A stretch of 64,000 nt of DNA from Kingdonia uniflora (GCA_014058105.1 JACGCM010000630.1:248001-312000), one strand, 5' to 3'; shown: positions 1 through 9,672, counted from the first letter of the stretch. Notes: generated by a model not told the origin, from the letters alone. Numbers and translations are program-made.

Positions 1-970
1 TCAGAGTCTTGCTGATAAAATAGGTTGGTTTCTCAGTCTTTTTGTCGAGTCAGAGAAGAACGGAGCTGAGAGATGTATCTGTGACAGCTAGGTATACTAT
101 AAGTTCTTCTCTATCTACTGGCGTTCTCTTAACTGGTGGTTTCCCTAAATAACTTTTGAGTTCGGGGAAAGCCGTTTCACATTTGTCTGTCCATTCGATC
201 TCTGGATCTTTCTTTGATTTTCCTCGTGATGTACCCTATCTTAACAGACTGAATAGAGGTCGACATTTGTCTGATGATTTGGATACAAATTTGTTGAGTG
301 CTGCAATCATTCCGGCTAGCTTCTGAACGTTCTTCTTTGTCCTTGGTGAAGGCATAGCCAAGAGAGCTTGTATGCATGATGGATTAGCTTCAATGCCTCT
401 TTTGCTAATTAGATGGCCCAATTTTTTTTCGGATTGTACTCCGAACTGGCATTTATCTGGATTTAAACGCATCTTGTAAGATCGCAAAATCTCGAAAGTT
501 TGTAAATCTATAAGATGGTCCTCTTTCTTGAGACTTTTGCAGAGCATATTGTCAATGTAGACCTCCATTGATTTTCTGAGATAGTCTTTGAACATTTGTG
601 TCATCAATCTCTGATAGGTAGTGCTGACATTTTTTAGGCTGAAAAGCATGACTTTATAGTAATATAGACCTTGTTTAGTGATTAACGTAGTCTTGTCTTG
701 ATCTTCAAGAAAAAGTGGTATCTGATTGTATCCTGATGCAGTGTCTATCATAGAGAGAAGTTTGTGCCCTGCTGTAGAATCGAGCAAATGGTTGATGATT
801 GGGAGTGGAAAGCTATCTTTCAAAGTGTATCGGTTAAGATCTATGAAATCAACACAGACTCTGATCTTGCCATTCTTCTTTGGGACTGCGACAATGTTCG
901 AGATCCAGTCCGGGTAAATTGCTTTGCGATTAAAATTGACCTCAATCAATTTGTCGATCTCTTTATTCAC
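1..970 (-). pseudogene. Gypsy reverse transcriptase fragment with damaged YxDD box
   Basis: The frame 970-236 encodes about 244 residues of a Ty3/gypsy reverse transcriptase: the PKKNGKIRVCVDF motif, then DLNRYTLKDSFPLP, then the palm motif MIDTASGYNQI. The catalytic YIDD of the family reads YIDNM here, so the second aspartate is replaced. The sequence continues through the RMLNPDKC-like connection and the LGHLIS stretch towards RNase H, then leaves frame near position 236 and carries on in another frame to the window edge. It follows the protease and linker at 998-1987 on the same strand. This is a non-functional pol remnant. Confidence 0.88.
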
Positions 971-997
971 TTCATCTCACAATTTTGGTGCTAGAGT

Positions 998-1258
998 TCA
1001 TTGTTTTTGTTTAACCGGTTCTGCTTTATTTTTCAATGCTAGCTTGTGGCATGCCAAAGCTGGATCGATCCTTGGCATTTCGTGAAACGTCCATACAAAG
1101 ACGTCACTGTTATCTATGAGAAATTGTATAAGATTTGAAAGTTCCTCCGTGCTCAAGAGAGTTCCAATGTGAGTTCCTCTTTGCGCGCCACTGAACTCGA
1201 TGTACTCTGTTAGTTCGACGCTTGGCAGCTGAGGTTCTGCTAGAATTGACTGCTGCAA
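998..1258 (-). pseudogene. Gypsy pol linker between protease and reverse transcriptase
   Basis: An 86-residue frame contains the stretch FLIDNSDVFVWTFHEMPRID, followed by LACHKLALK. This matches the conserved segment just before reverse transcriptase in Tat-like elements, where a D-V-F-A-W-x-x-x-x-M-P-G-I-D motif precedes the strand carrying H-x-L. The same segment is seen in the related copy near 22340-22440. It has no catalytic function and serves only to confirm the order protease, linker, RT. A stop and frame change separate it from the RT frame downstream. Confidence 0.7.
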
Positions 1259-1330
1259 TTGCTATGCAGAAGTTGTTGTAGTTGGCTCAGCTTTAATGTA
1301 AATAATATTATCACAAGCTCGAGCCAATTT

Positions 1331-1987
1331 CTAGCTGCCTTTGATTTTGTAGATCCCTCCTTTCCAGTCGATTCGTAATGCCTGATGATATGTCGAGGGA
1401 ATAGCTTTCATGTTATGCAACCATGGCCGTCCCATGATGTCCAGATAACGGGATTTGGTATTGATGACGTAAAAAACTACGTTAAGTGTGACTGGCCCGG
1501 CTGTGATGGAAAGTGTGATTTTTCCCACGTGCTCTTCCTTAGAGCCGCTGAATCCAGAGACATTGATGTCACTCGGTTCGACCTTGTCCGCTAATCTCAT
1601 TTGGTCGATTGTGCTCTAGAATAAAAGTTCGATGCTGCTGTTTGTATTTACCATCATCGTATGCAAAACTATGTTCTTCATCTTTAACATGATGACGAGA
1701 GCATTGTGGTGCAGAAAGTTGACGTGACGAACGTCACAGTCTTCGAAAGAGATCCCAGCTCTTGGATTGTTGGATTCCGGCAACAAATGAGCTTCTTTGT
1801 CTACCATCGTTAGATCATGGCATTGTCCAACGCGCCTACATTTGGATCTATTGGAGTTGTTGACCGTTTGAGTCTTGATGAAGTACAAGTATTTTTCTTC
1901 ATTTGTTTCGTTAACTTGGACGATCGTGGTGTCAGTCTTGTAGCTGCCATTTTTGTAACTTTTGATGTTAACAATATACTCAAGCAT
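1331..1987 (-). pseudogene. Gypsy retroviral-type aspartic protease, catalytic site lost
   Basis: Two frames (1987-1616 and 1600-1331) together cover the protease region. The first contains ISFEDCDVRHVNFLHHNALVI followed by LHTMMVNTNSSIELLF. In related elements the second stretch carries the catalytic D-T/S-G triad (compare LIDTGITSDVLF near 21810 in this window). Here it reads V-N-T-N-S-S, so the aspartate is replaced. The second frame carries the flap and C-terminal part: SGFSG, then YVINTKSRYLDIMGRPWLHNMKAIPST, shown here in pieces, the usual G-R-x-W-L ending. It is joined to the first by a stop. Confidence 0.8.
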
Positions 1988-2146
1988 TCGACCATGTGCA
2001 AATATACTCTGGAGAAGAAATTTTAGTGTGAAATAGTAGTGCTCATTGTCATGATGTTGAATCTTGTGGTGAATACAGTACGGCTTTCCTTGTATGGGTA
2101 GAATAGTATTGGCATTTCTGAAGAGTTCATCTTTTTGTAGCAGCGG

Positions 2147-3033
2147 TTATAAGTTCGCAAGAGTAGTTGTTAACTGTGGTATGCATGGAATTGATTTCTT
2201 TCGTCCTTGGCGTGCTCGATCGTCATAGGACTTGAAGCGTTTCTTATCACCCCCATAGTCTTTACTGCTGTTATGAGTATACTCTTCGGGATGATCTTTG
2301 GTGGATAGAGTAATGCATTGAGGTTTTGGTTTCTCAGCTGTCAGTCGTTCGAGGTCGATAAAATTATTGACCTTCTCAATCATATCCTCTAGCATCAGTG
2401 GTTTGTTAAGGATCAGGTGCTCCTTGATTCGTCCATGCACGAGTAGAACATTGGTGAAAGTGGAGATTGTTATTTTCTTATCGAGGTTGTCAATTTTTTG
2501 AGCTAACCCAAAATTTTTTTGGTGAATGTCTTCAATTTTTCTCCTGGTTCCTGCTTGAGGCTGAACAAAGAGTAAAGACTCTCATCCTTGTCTTTGTTGT
2601 ACAAATAGTTCTTGACAAACAGTTCGCGAAGTTGCTCGAAAGTGAAGATAGATCCTTCCTTGAATGTGTGAAACCATCGTAGAGGTTCACCTTTTAAACT
2701 GGTCAGGAAGAGACGGCTAAGGATGTGGTTGGACGTCGAATCCAGTCCCAAAGAATCCTAAAATTCTTGGACATGCTCCACGGGATCCCCCCCCTTGTAT
2801 TTATGAATTTTCAGAGTGTGAAAACTGGTGGGTACTTCCTCGTCCAGCAATTCTTGTGTAAGTGGACTCTTTTGTAGTTTAGTATAGCTGTTTCCTCCAG
2901 TGAGTATTTGAGCATCTAACAACTCCTTGATGCGTTTGTCTACCTGCTCAGGGGTGAGATATTGTCGAGACGTGACAGCTCGTCTTGTTGCTTGTCCTCC
3001 TGGTAAATTATGCTCTCCTGTTGCTTCGCCCAT
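2147..3033 (-). pseudogene. Gypsy gag remnant
   Basis: Three minus-strand frames (3033-2758, 2751-2503, 2440-2147) form a decayed gag. The middle frame has the retrotransposon-gag signature: LTSLKGEPLRWFHTFKEGSI followed by FEQLRELFVKNY and EPGEKLKTFTKK. The first frame holds the conserved lead-in (TSFHTLKIHKYKGGDPVEHV) and the third the trailing NNFIDLERLTAEKP region. The related nested Tat copy at 20437-20913 has the matching PLRWFHTIPKG. No intact zinc knuckle was seen. A run of C at 2789-2796 may have helped cause a frame change. Confidence 0.82.
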
Positions 3034-3469
3034 GCGGTCATAGACTGAAATTTGAGGTTTTTCTCTATTTTGTTCCTCTTGTTATTGTAGATCGATTATC
3101 GCTCCAGCGGGTAATTGTGTATTGATGTGACCCTGAGGTAGAATTGGTTATGGCGGAATTTGAGAAAGTGCTAAATTTTTTTCTTTAATTTCCCAAGCGA
3201 TCATGGAATGATATTCTCGAGGTTACAGGCAGAGCATTCCGTGGTCTCGGATTTGTTGTTAATTGATCTTGAAGTGCTCTGATCGTGCTCTACATGCTGG
3301 CGAGCTGTTTCTCTAGTTCTATTTGTCGTTCAGTTTTTGCTTGCATAGTAGTTCGCAGATCTGCCACTCCATCAGCAGCATCTGGTAGGACGTTGGGTGT
3401 TTCTAGATTTGCCATCCTTCAAAAAATGAATATGAAAATTGGATCGGAGAACGCTGAGTGTATGCTTCG

Positions 3470-3489
3470 TTCCTACAGACGGCGCCAAA
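3470..3489 (-). promoter_or_regulatory. Primer-binding site of the minus-strand gypsy element
   Basis: Read on the minus strand, TTTGGCGCCGTCTGTAGGAA directly follows the LTR end. The element at 4330-8037 has the same site (TGGCGCCGTCTGTGGGAA), and the nested Tat element a one-base variant. It marks the 5' LTR and sets the element's orientation. Confidence 0.85.
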
Positions 3490-4234
3490 TGTAATAGCCT
3501 ATTTTCGTATAGGACGAAGATAGTGCCTTACACCCTTGAAATCTAGAATGTTAGCTAAGAACTGAAAATAACTAACACTAGATTTAGCGTGGAAAACCCT
3601 TGAATGGATTAAAAAACACGACCTCTCCCGAGGATTTTAGAAAGAGAGAGATCTTTGTTGATGACTGCTAGCTATTACATAAAGAGAGAGAAATGAAGAA
3701 AAAGGCCTCTTTGAAGATCTCAGAGTAACCTCCTTAATCTGTAGCTCTCTGGTCCTATTTATAGGTCTTATAATATGACCGTTATTGCTTTAATGAGGAA
3801 CATTACAATATATGAGTTTGATGAGTCTTTTATGAGGTCTTTTGTAATGTCTTGCTATATGATAATTGTTGATCTTGTAACGAATCTCTTGATGACCTTA
3901 GCTGTAACTTCAGACTGCTGGTGAAGATACGATCTCTAGCGAGGCTCGTATGTATACGAACTATTGATGGATATCTGAGTTAGCTGTAACTTCAGACTGT
4001 TGGTGAAGATACGATCTCTAACGATGTTCGTATGTACACGAACTGTTGATGGATATCTGAGTGTCTTCTGCAGTGCGATATTACTAGATACTTCGATATC
4101 CCCAAACTGTAGATGAGAAAGTCTGTATTGTATTTTGTTTGCCCTCAATCCTTGGTTGGTTAACAGTATGTTTATTCGAACTATGTGAGCTCGAATATCG
4201 GACTTAGTACGAGGATTAGAAATAAGCCCTTACA
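3490..4234 (-). repeat. 5' LTR (745 bp) of the minus-strand gypsy element
   Basis: The LTR begins TGTAATAGCC and ends GCCCTTACA on the + strand, giving TG...CA ends on either strand. It abuts the primer-binding site. On the minus strand it holds a TATA-like CCTATAAATAGGACC (about 3760), a pattern repeated in the LTRs at 4330-4814, 7495-8037 and 59906-60513, so these LTRs are relatives. It carries an internal 82-bp tandem duplication (3900-4062). Confidence 0.88.
3900..4062. repeat. 82-bp tandem duplication inside the LTR
   Basis: Two adjacent copies begin AGCTGTAACTTCAGACTG and end GGATATCTGAGT (3900-3981 and 3982-4062). They differ at only a few bases. It probably arose by slippage or unequal exchange in the LTR's U3 part. 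Confidence 0.9.
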
Positions 4235-4329
4235 ATATGGAAACTAGATTATATTAACTTCATCTCCTATTCTATGAAAATCTTCTATTCTTGAGTAGAG
4301 TCTTCCCTTGGATTGGCTGCAGACTTCAA
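4235..4329. repeat. Fragment of an older repeat also found at about 12735-12845
   Basis: This stretch (TATGGAAACTAGATTATATT ... CTTGAGTAGAGTCTTCCC ... CTTCAATGGGATGG) closely matches about 12735-12850. At 12850 the match continues into TTTTTTGTGTTGTAG, whereas here it passes into an LTR. It is what remains of an older element between two later LTR insertions. Confidence 0.8.
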
Positions 4330-4814
4330 TGGGATGGCTTATTTCCAATACTCGACCTAAACCCAAATATCGACCTTCAGCCTGATTAGATGTAAGGGCC
4401 AGTTTTGAATCTCAAGCTCAGGCCTCAGCATACGACTATCACACATTTACTCGACCATGTCAAGGTACGCGTGGCGCATTTATGATACATTATGGAGCGG
4501 TTACACAGAGGAAGAGTTATTTAAGCCGTTACTCGACCATTATGAAGACTCATATTGTAATGTTCCTCATTAATACAATAACGGTCATGTTATAAGACCT
4601 ATAAATAGGACCAGAGAGCCACATATTGATGAGGGCTTCTCTGACACATCTTTTGAGAGACCTTTTCTAACATCTCTCTCTTTGTAATAGCTAGCAATCT
4701 ATAAACATCTCTCTTTCTAAATCTCGTGCTAGTTACTTTTAGTTCTTAGCTAACATTTTATATTTCAAAGGTGTAAGACACTATCTTCGTCTAATACAAA
4801 AATAGGTTATTACA
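4330..4814 (+). repeat. 5' LTR (about 485 bp) of the non-autonomous element
   Basis: It runs from TGGGATGGCTTATTTCC to GGTTATTACA and abuts the PBS. It aligns to the 3' LTR at 7495-8037 along its length but lacks about 58 bp near its end (the segment containing GAGGTTGTGGTTTTTTAACC in the 3' copy). It includes a TATA-like CCTATAAATAGGACC at about 4598. Confidence 0.85.
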
Positions 4815-4816
4815 TT

Positions 4817-4834
4817 TGGCGCCGTCTGTGGGAA
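4817..4834 (+). promoter_or_regulatory. Primer-binding site, gypsy type
   Basis: TGGCGCCGTCTGTGGGAA lies two bases after the end of the 5' LTR, the normal spacing. It is the PBS expected of Tat-like gypsy elements. Confidence 0.88.
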
Positions 4835-5523
4835 CAGCGAACGATTAGCCAGTGCTCAAAAACTGAACCAACTGGATAAAACGCAGAGTTAAAACATTTG
4901 GATTATGACAACACCAAATCCGTCACATTCAGGATGGACAATATGAGAACCAGATTGATTCAAGATTTTGGAGGTAGTTCGTGATGAACATGGCAAAGAA
5001 CCTTGGGCGTTGTTCTTCGTACCAACAATCAGAATCCAAGAACAAAAAAAAAACAAAGGATAAATAAGCTCGACGTTTGCGTATGATCCACAATTCAATG
5101 GGCTTCTTCAACAACAACCATGTTAACAACAAGATGACGTTGCTCCTGCTTTCCAGCAAAGAAACAATAACAAGTTGTACATCAGTTTACTAATTAAACC
5201 CACGGTTTCGATTATAGGGGTGTTATACTCATATTGATTTTCCTTTATTCGGCGACAGTCATCCGGAAGATTGGGTTTTTTGGGATGAACGATATCAAAC
5301 TACGACAACATCAACAATTTAAACATCAACAGTTTGTAAAGACTTTTTACAGATTGACTAATCTTTAATTCAAGCTGATAAAGCCCGTAAACGATGATGA
5401 ACCTGAACCAACAAACAACAACAATGTTTTTCGACCAAGCTCGTAAACGACGATGAGATCGAAGCAATAACAAGCTCAAGCAAAACGAATACCAACAAAC
5501 GCAGATTACAGATTGGACGAATA

Positions 5524-5742
5524 GTTCGTGAAACCCAATCGTAGATTACAGATCGAAATTAACAGTTTGTCAAACCCAAACCCAGATCACAACAAACACA
5601 TATTACAACGGTTGCAGATTATAGATCGAATCCCAGCAGTTCGTGAAACCCAAACACAAATTATTAATCGAATCCCAACAGTTCGTGAAGCCCAAACACA
5701 ATTTACAGGTCGAATCCGACAGTTTGCGAAGCCCAAATGATA
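5524..5742 (+). repeat. Tandem array, about 42-bp unit
   Basis: Degenerate copies start at about 5525, 5567, 5639, 5681 and 5723 with GTTCGTGAAACCCAAAC, followed by an ATTACAGATCGAATCC-like segment. The repeat can be read through in frame on the + strand, but the product is low-complexity and not recognisable. Confidence 0.78.
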
Positions 5743-5944
5743 TTTGCAGTTCGAATTGGTCCACCATCAAACTATCTGTAAATCAAGCTTTGCTTCAACA
5801 ACATGATCAACAACAACAATACTCCTAATTAGCAACAACAATACCATATTGTTCACCAGTTCGCGAATCAGGATCAGCAACAACAATAACAAAGGTTCTC
5901 TGTAACAATGTGCTTCAATCCGTCGATTCGAGCGGTGATTATAT

Positions 5945-6385
5945 TTGAAAGAGATCTGCGTCCGGCATTACTCTTATCTCTCTCTATATATATATAGAAT
6001 CAAATGGCTTCATCTCATCTCATCTCATCTTCTTCACCATCATGCTCTATTTTCAATGATGCCAGACGACAATTTAGACTATGGGTACCTCTGGTACGTC
6101 GCGAAGAACAACGCAGAGGATACTACATTACAAAATATGATTGATTGGGCTTGTGGAGGTGGTGGTGCAGATTGTAAGCCCATTCATGAAGGAGTCCCCT
6201 ATTATGACCGAAACAACATTCAAACCAGTACTAGTTACGCGTTCAACGATTACTTCATAAAACATAAAATGGGACTTGAAGGGAGTTGTGATTTTGGGAA
6301 TACTGCTAATGTTTATAGTCGCAATGCAAGTTATGGTAACTACATTTTATCTCTAAGCCATTACTCATACTCGGGGAAAGCCTGA
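5945..6385 (+). pseudogene. Captured X8/CBM43 carbohydrate-binding domain, three cysteines lost
   Basis: The frame encodes 146 residues, of which about 50-134 (6092-6346) form a whole X8 domain. Its landmarks are W50-Y-V-A-K-N-N, DWACGGGGADCKPI, the P-Y-Y-D turn, SYAFNDYFIKHKMG, GSCDFGNTANV and NASYGNY. X8/CBM43 domains bind beta-1,3-glucan (callose) in plant cell walls and plasmodesmata and are found in PDCB proteins and at the C-terminus of some beta-1,3-glucanases. The family has six conserved cysteines. Three remain (WAC, ADC, SCD); the first, fourth and last are tyrosine (residues 51, 86, 133), each explained by one TGY-to-TAY change. There is no catalytic glucanase domain, and the first 45 residues do not resemble a clean signal peptide plus mature start. 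The domain is uninterrupted by an intron. It lies between the LTRs of a transposon, so I read it as a transduplicated gene fragment, now degraded. Confidence 0.88.
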
Positions 6386-6715
6386 CCTCAGTTTCAGACT
6401 CAACACTCGATCTCATACCTCATCTTTTCAACAATATCATATTGCATTATGAAGGCGCTCGAGGTTGAGGTACTCGAGGTGATTGCAACTTATTCAAGCT
6501 TATACTCGGGGCGAGCCCGATCTCAACTTCAGACTCAATGATCAAAATTATCAAACCACATTATAAAGGCGCTCGAGGTCGAGGTACTCGAGGCGATTGC
6601 AACTTATTCAAGCTTATACTCGGGGCGAGCCTGATTTCAGCTTCAAACACAATGTTCAACCTCAGCTCGATCTCATTATTCATTTAACTCATACTCGGGG
6701 TGAGCTCGACCAACA
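6364..6715 (+). repeat. Tandem repeat block, about 110-135 bp units
   Basis: The phrase TACTCGGGGCGAGCCCGATC recurs with variation at about 6366, 6501, 6614 and 6691. A second phrase, GGCGCTCGAGGTCGAGGTAC, recurs at about 6453 and 6569. It directly follows the X8 fragment. Confidence 0.75.
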
Positions 6716-6820
6716 TCTTACAGGTAGGCTATTGGTTCGTCCAATTCGACCAAACAGATTACATTATACAAATCTAAAAGTTGTCGCCTGGATACAACCA
6801 GCCTAGCTCTACATACTACA

Positions 6821-7135
6821 TATCTCATTACGGTCGCTTATTGATACGCTCAATTCGACCTTTAACTGAGACCTACAACATAGTTCTTCAAGTATACACG
6901 CTCTCCCGAGAGTCGCTTATTGAGTCAATCAATTCAACCTGACCGAGACACGCTATACAGCTATTCAACATTCAATATATCTCATTACGGTCGCTTATTA
7001 ATACGCTCAATTCGACCTTTAACTGAGACTTACAACATAGTTCTTCCAGTATACATGTTCTCCCGAGGGTCGCTTATTAATTCGCTCAATTCGACCTAGT
7101 CGAGACACACTATACAGCTATTGCAACTACTACAA
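6821..7135 (+). repeat. Direct repeat of about 158 bp, two copies
   Basis: The two copies start at about 6821 and 6979 with TATCTCATTACGGTCGCTTA and continue through CTCAATTCGACCTTTAACTG, with diverging ends. A third partial start (CTCACGGTTGGTTATTGATT) is at about 7140. Confidence 0.8.
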
Positions 7136-7189
7136 TTCTCCTCACGGTTGGTTATTGATTCACTCAAATTGACCTGTGCTTGAGACATA

Positions 7190-7375
7190 CTATCATACAT
7201 TCTAAATCATACATTATCATATATTATAACAAATTATCATACATTCTAAGACATTATCATCCATTTTACTACATTATCATCTATTCTAATACATTATCAT
7301 CCATTCTACTACATTATCATACATTCTAATACATTATCATCCAATCTACTACATTATCATACATTCTCTTACATT
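7190..7375 (+). repeat. Minisatellite, about 20-bp unit
   Basis: About nine imperfect copies of ACATTATCATCCATTCTACT lie between 7190 and 7375, shortly before the 3' LTR. The unit alternates between ATCATACATTCTAAT and ATCATCCATTCTACT forms. Confidence 0.88.
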
Positions 7376-7494
7376 TGAAAAGTTGTTGTAACCAATCCAA
7401 CTATGTAGTTTACATATCCAAAGGTCAAAGATGTGTCTCAACCAACACCACTCACTCATAATGCTTTTCGTGTTCTTGGCTGAGATGGGGCGAA

Positions 7495-8037
7495 TGTAGT
7501 GGCTTATTTCCAATACTCGACCTAAACCCAAATATCGACCTTCAGCTCGATTGAATGTAAGGGCCAGTTTTGAATCTCAAGCTCAGGCCTCAGCATACGA
7601 CTATCATAAATTTACTTGACCACGTCAAGGTACACGTGGCGCATTTATGATACATTATGGAGCGGTTACACAGAAGAAGAGTTACTTAAGCCGTTACTCG
7701 AGCATTATGAAGACTCATATTAAAACGTTCCTCATTAATGCAATAACGGTCATGTTATAAGACCTATAAATAGGACCAGAGAGCCACAGATTGATGAGGG
7801 CTTCTCTGACACATCTTTTGAGTGACCTTTTCAAACATCTCTCTCTCTTTGTAATAGCAAGCAACCTATAAACATCTCTCTCTTTCTAAAATCCTCAGAA
7901 GAGGTTGTGGTTTTTTAACCTATTCAAGGGTTTTCCAAGCTAAATTTCGTGTTAGTTACTTTTAGTTCTTAGCTAACATTCTATATTTCAAAGGTGTAAG
8001 GCACTATCTTCGTTCAATACGAAAATAGGTTATTACA
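7495..8037 (+). repeat. 3' LTR (543 bp) of the non-autonomous element
   Basis: It runs from TGTAGTGGCTTATTTCC to GGTTATTACA and is preceded by the purine tract GATGGGGCGAA. It includes CCTATAAATAGGACC (about 7763) and a segment missing from the 5' copy (about 7892-7950). Confidence 0.87.
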
Positions 8038-8753
8038 GGTACTAACTCAATTTTAAGAAAAATATTTTTAGCTTTAATCACGGGGTTTTTTTTAAGAAAA
8101 ACGGATGACCATCCTGTGTTTTTTTAAAACCACACATGATAATTTGTCGAAGGCAATGTTACATCGAACTTGTCTGTCACTCTACAATTACAAAGATGGC
8201 TAATACGGTTCACGAACAAATTTTAGTCAGGCCTTTGAGTACATGCCTAATTCATATCGTGGACATCAGGCTAGCAACCTCAATAGTTTTTACGTGTAAT
8301 TTCTTTACTGGTGGAGTTTAGCATGTGAATGGCAAATATACACCTTAATGATGTGCTAGTACATTTCCATTAGTATCTTGCAACATGTGTTTACCAGACA
8401 CATGTCATTTCAATACTTAGACAAACCGTTATGCGAAGATCATCGCTCATACTAAAATAAAGGCCAAAGGATGTGGAGCCTACCCATATCCAGCCCAAGC
8501 AAACTTGAGAAACCTTTCAGTATTCTCTATTGGCACTTGATACTTAGACAACCGTCATGTGAAAAAATTACTCATATCTAAAACTTTATTGTAATTTCAC
8601 AATGAAACTTTATATGTGTACATATTATAACTGATCCAAATATAGTAGCAGCTAAAAAATGAAAATCAAATTTGAATGTTGACTAAAATAATAACTAGGA
8701 ATAACTCCCACAAGGATAAAAAATCTTAGTGCAGTAACAGTAAATAAAATAAA
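8038..8753. other. Spacer with no recognised feature
   Basis: The stretch is AT-rich. The longest open frame (8136-8321, + strand) resembles nothing I know. It lies between the 3' LTR of one element and the 3' end of a decayed copia pol. Confidence 0.6.
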
Positions 8754-8985
8754 TCAATAACTACTCCCACGTAAAAGAGCGATTCTCAAAGAAACTCCAA
8801 CAAAATATGAGTCAGAGTAGCCCAAAACCATAAGCTCATCCGATCTCCTATAAACCAATCGGTAATCTCTTGTCCTCTTTAAATAATCGAGCCTTCCCTT
8901 CGGTCTCAAAACCTTCGGGTTAGTGCATATAAATCTCCTCGTTGAGACGTCCATAAATAAAAGCTGTCTTGACGTCCATCTGGTG
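8754..8985 (-). pseudogene. Copia RT/RNase H remnant with internal deletion
   Basis: The copia RT motif QMDVKTAFIYG (near 8980) and EEIYM lead after a stop into GRLDYLKRTRDYRLVY, which belongs to the region just before RNase H, and then LGYSDSYFVGV, the first RNase H aspartate motif. Roughly 250 residues normally lying between these, including the YVDD active site, are absent. Confidence 0.72.
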
Positions 8986-9039
8986 AAGCTCCAAGTTAAA
9001 ATAAGCTGTAAGAACCAAAATTATCCGTAATGAATCATT

Positions 9040-9561
9040 TTATGAAACTGGTGAGAAAGTCTCATCAAAGTCAATTCTTGGATGCTTTGCAACAAGTCTC
9101 GCTTTGAAATGCTCAACCTTCCCTTCAGAATCATGTTTGGCCTTGATGATCCATTTACATTCAACTACCTTAGATCCTTCAAGTAAAGGTGTCAACTCCC
9201 ACACAGACTTGTGAGACCTAGAATCCATCTCCTTTGTCATGGCATTACACCACTGATCTGTAAAACTACTAGCCATAGCCATACTAAAAGATACTGGATC
9301 CTCAAAATAAAATAAATCCCTTTCAACTGAATAAAGATGGTAATTTGAAGAAATGGTCGAATGTCTCTCTCTAGAAGATCTCCAAGTAGGAGCAAGAAGC
9401 TGGGCTGGAGGTGGAACGATAGGAATCTGAACGGGAGCAGGTGGAAGAAAAAATTGAGGGAGAACCAGTGCTACAATAGGGTCTAGAACTGGGTCTGGAA
9501 TAATAGATGGGTCTGGAACTGTACTCGTTACAATATCCATATCCGATAATTGCGGAAGCAT
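9040..9561 (-). pseudogene. Copia pol: linker and start of reverse transcriptase
   Basis: A 173-residue frame begins with a proline-rich linker and enters RT: WCNAMTKEMDSRSHKSVWEL, VVECKWIIKAKHDSEGKVEH, FKARLVAKHPRIDFDETFSP. These match the copia RT lead-in (A-M-x-x-E, W-x-L-x-P-L, K-W-x-x-K-x-K, R-L-V-A-K-G, D-Y-x-E-T-F-x-P-V). The usual K-G-Y-x-Q between ARLVAK and DFDETF is damaged. Confidence 0.82.
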
Positions 9562-9672
9562 AGCAACACTAATCAGAATAGAAGTTGGACTCCTAGTTTC
9601 AAAACCTTCCTCAAAGATAACCTCTATATGAATAGTACTGGTAAAGAGATCTCCCTCCTCTATAAAATGGGC

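Larger units (their letters stand above)
1..4234 (-). mobile_element. Decayed Tat-like Ty3/gypsy LTR retrotransposon, 5' half, truncated by the window edge
   Basis: Read on the minus strand, the order is 5' LTR (3490-4234), primer-binding site (3470-3489), gag (about 3033-2147), aspartic protease (about 1987-1331), a linker, then reverse transcriptase running off the left edge. Integrase, RNase H and the 3' LTR would lie outside the window. The PBS, read as TTTGGCGCCGTCTGTAGGAA, is the type used by plant Tat-like gypsy elements. The coding region is split among at least six frames by stops and frameshifts and at least two catalytic sites are altered, so the copy is dead. No TSD can be tested because one end is missing. 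The gypsy assignment is firm from the domain order; the Tat lineage is likely, from the RT sequence and the PBS. Confidence 0.88.
4330..8037 (+). mobile_element. Short non-autonomous gypsy-type LTR element carrying a captured X8/CBM43 domain
   Basis: The element has a 5' LTR (4330-4814), a PBS TGGCGCCGTCTGTGGGAA (4817-4834), an interior of about 2.7 kb, a purine-rich tract GATGGGGCGAA (about 7484-7494) and a 3' LTR (7495-8037). No gag, protease, RT or integrase is recognisable, so it must have depended on a partner in trans. The PBS and LTR sequence tie it to the Tat-like gypsy elements here. The interior holds a 42-bp tandem array, an X8-domain pseudogene and three further repeat blocks before the 3' LTR. 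No matching TSD is seen: the left flank is ttcaa and the right flank ggtac. The first bases of the 5' LTR (tgggatgg) could belong to the neighbouring repeat, so the left boundary may be a rearranged junction. Confidence 0.82.

Noticed and set aside
5945..6080. N-terminal 45 residues as a signal peptide of the X8 protein
   Set aside because: The stretch includes a TA repeat and a CATCT repeat and shows no clean signal-peptide pattern. The frame is open by chance before the domain.
7190..7375. CRISPR-like regular repeats
   Set aside because: The 20-bp units are directly adjacent with no unique spacers, and this is plant nuclear DNA. It is a minisatellite.
4330..8037. Target-site duplication for the non-autonomous element
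   Set aside because: Left flank ttcaa and right flank ggtac do not match, and shifting the boundaries by a few bases does not help.
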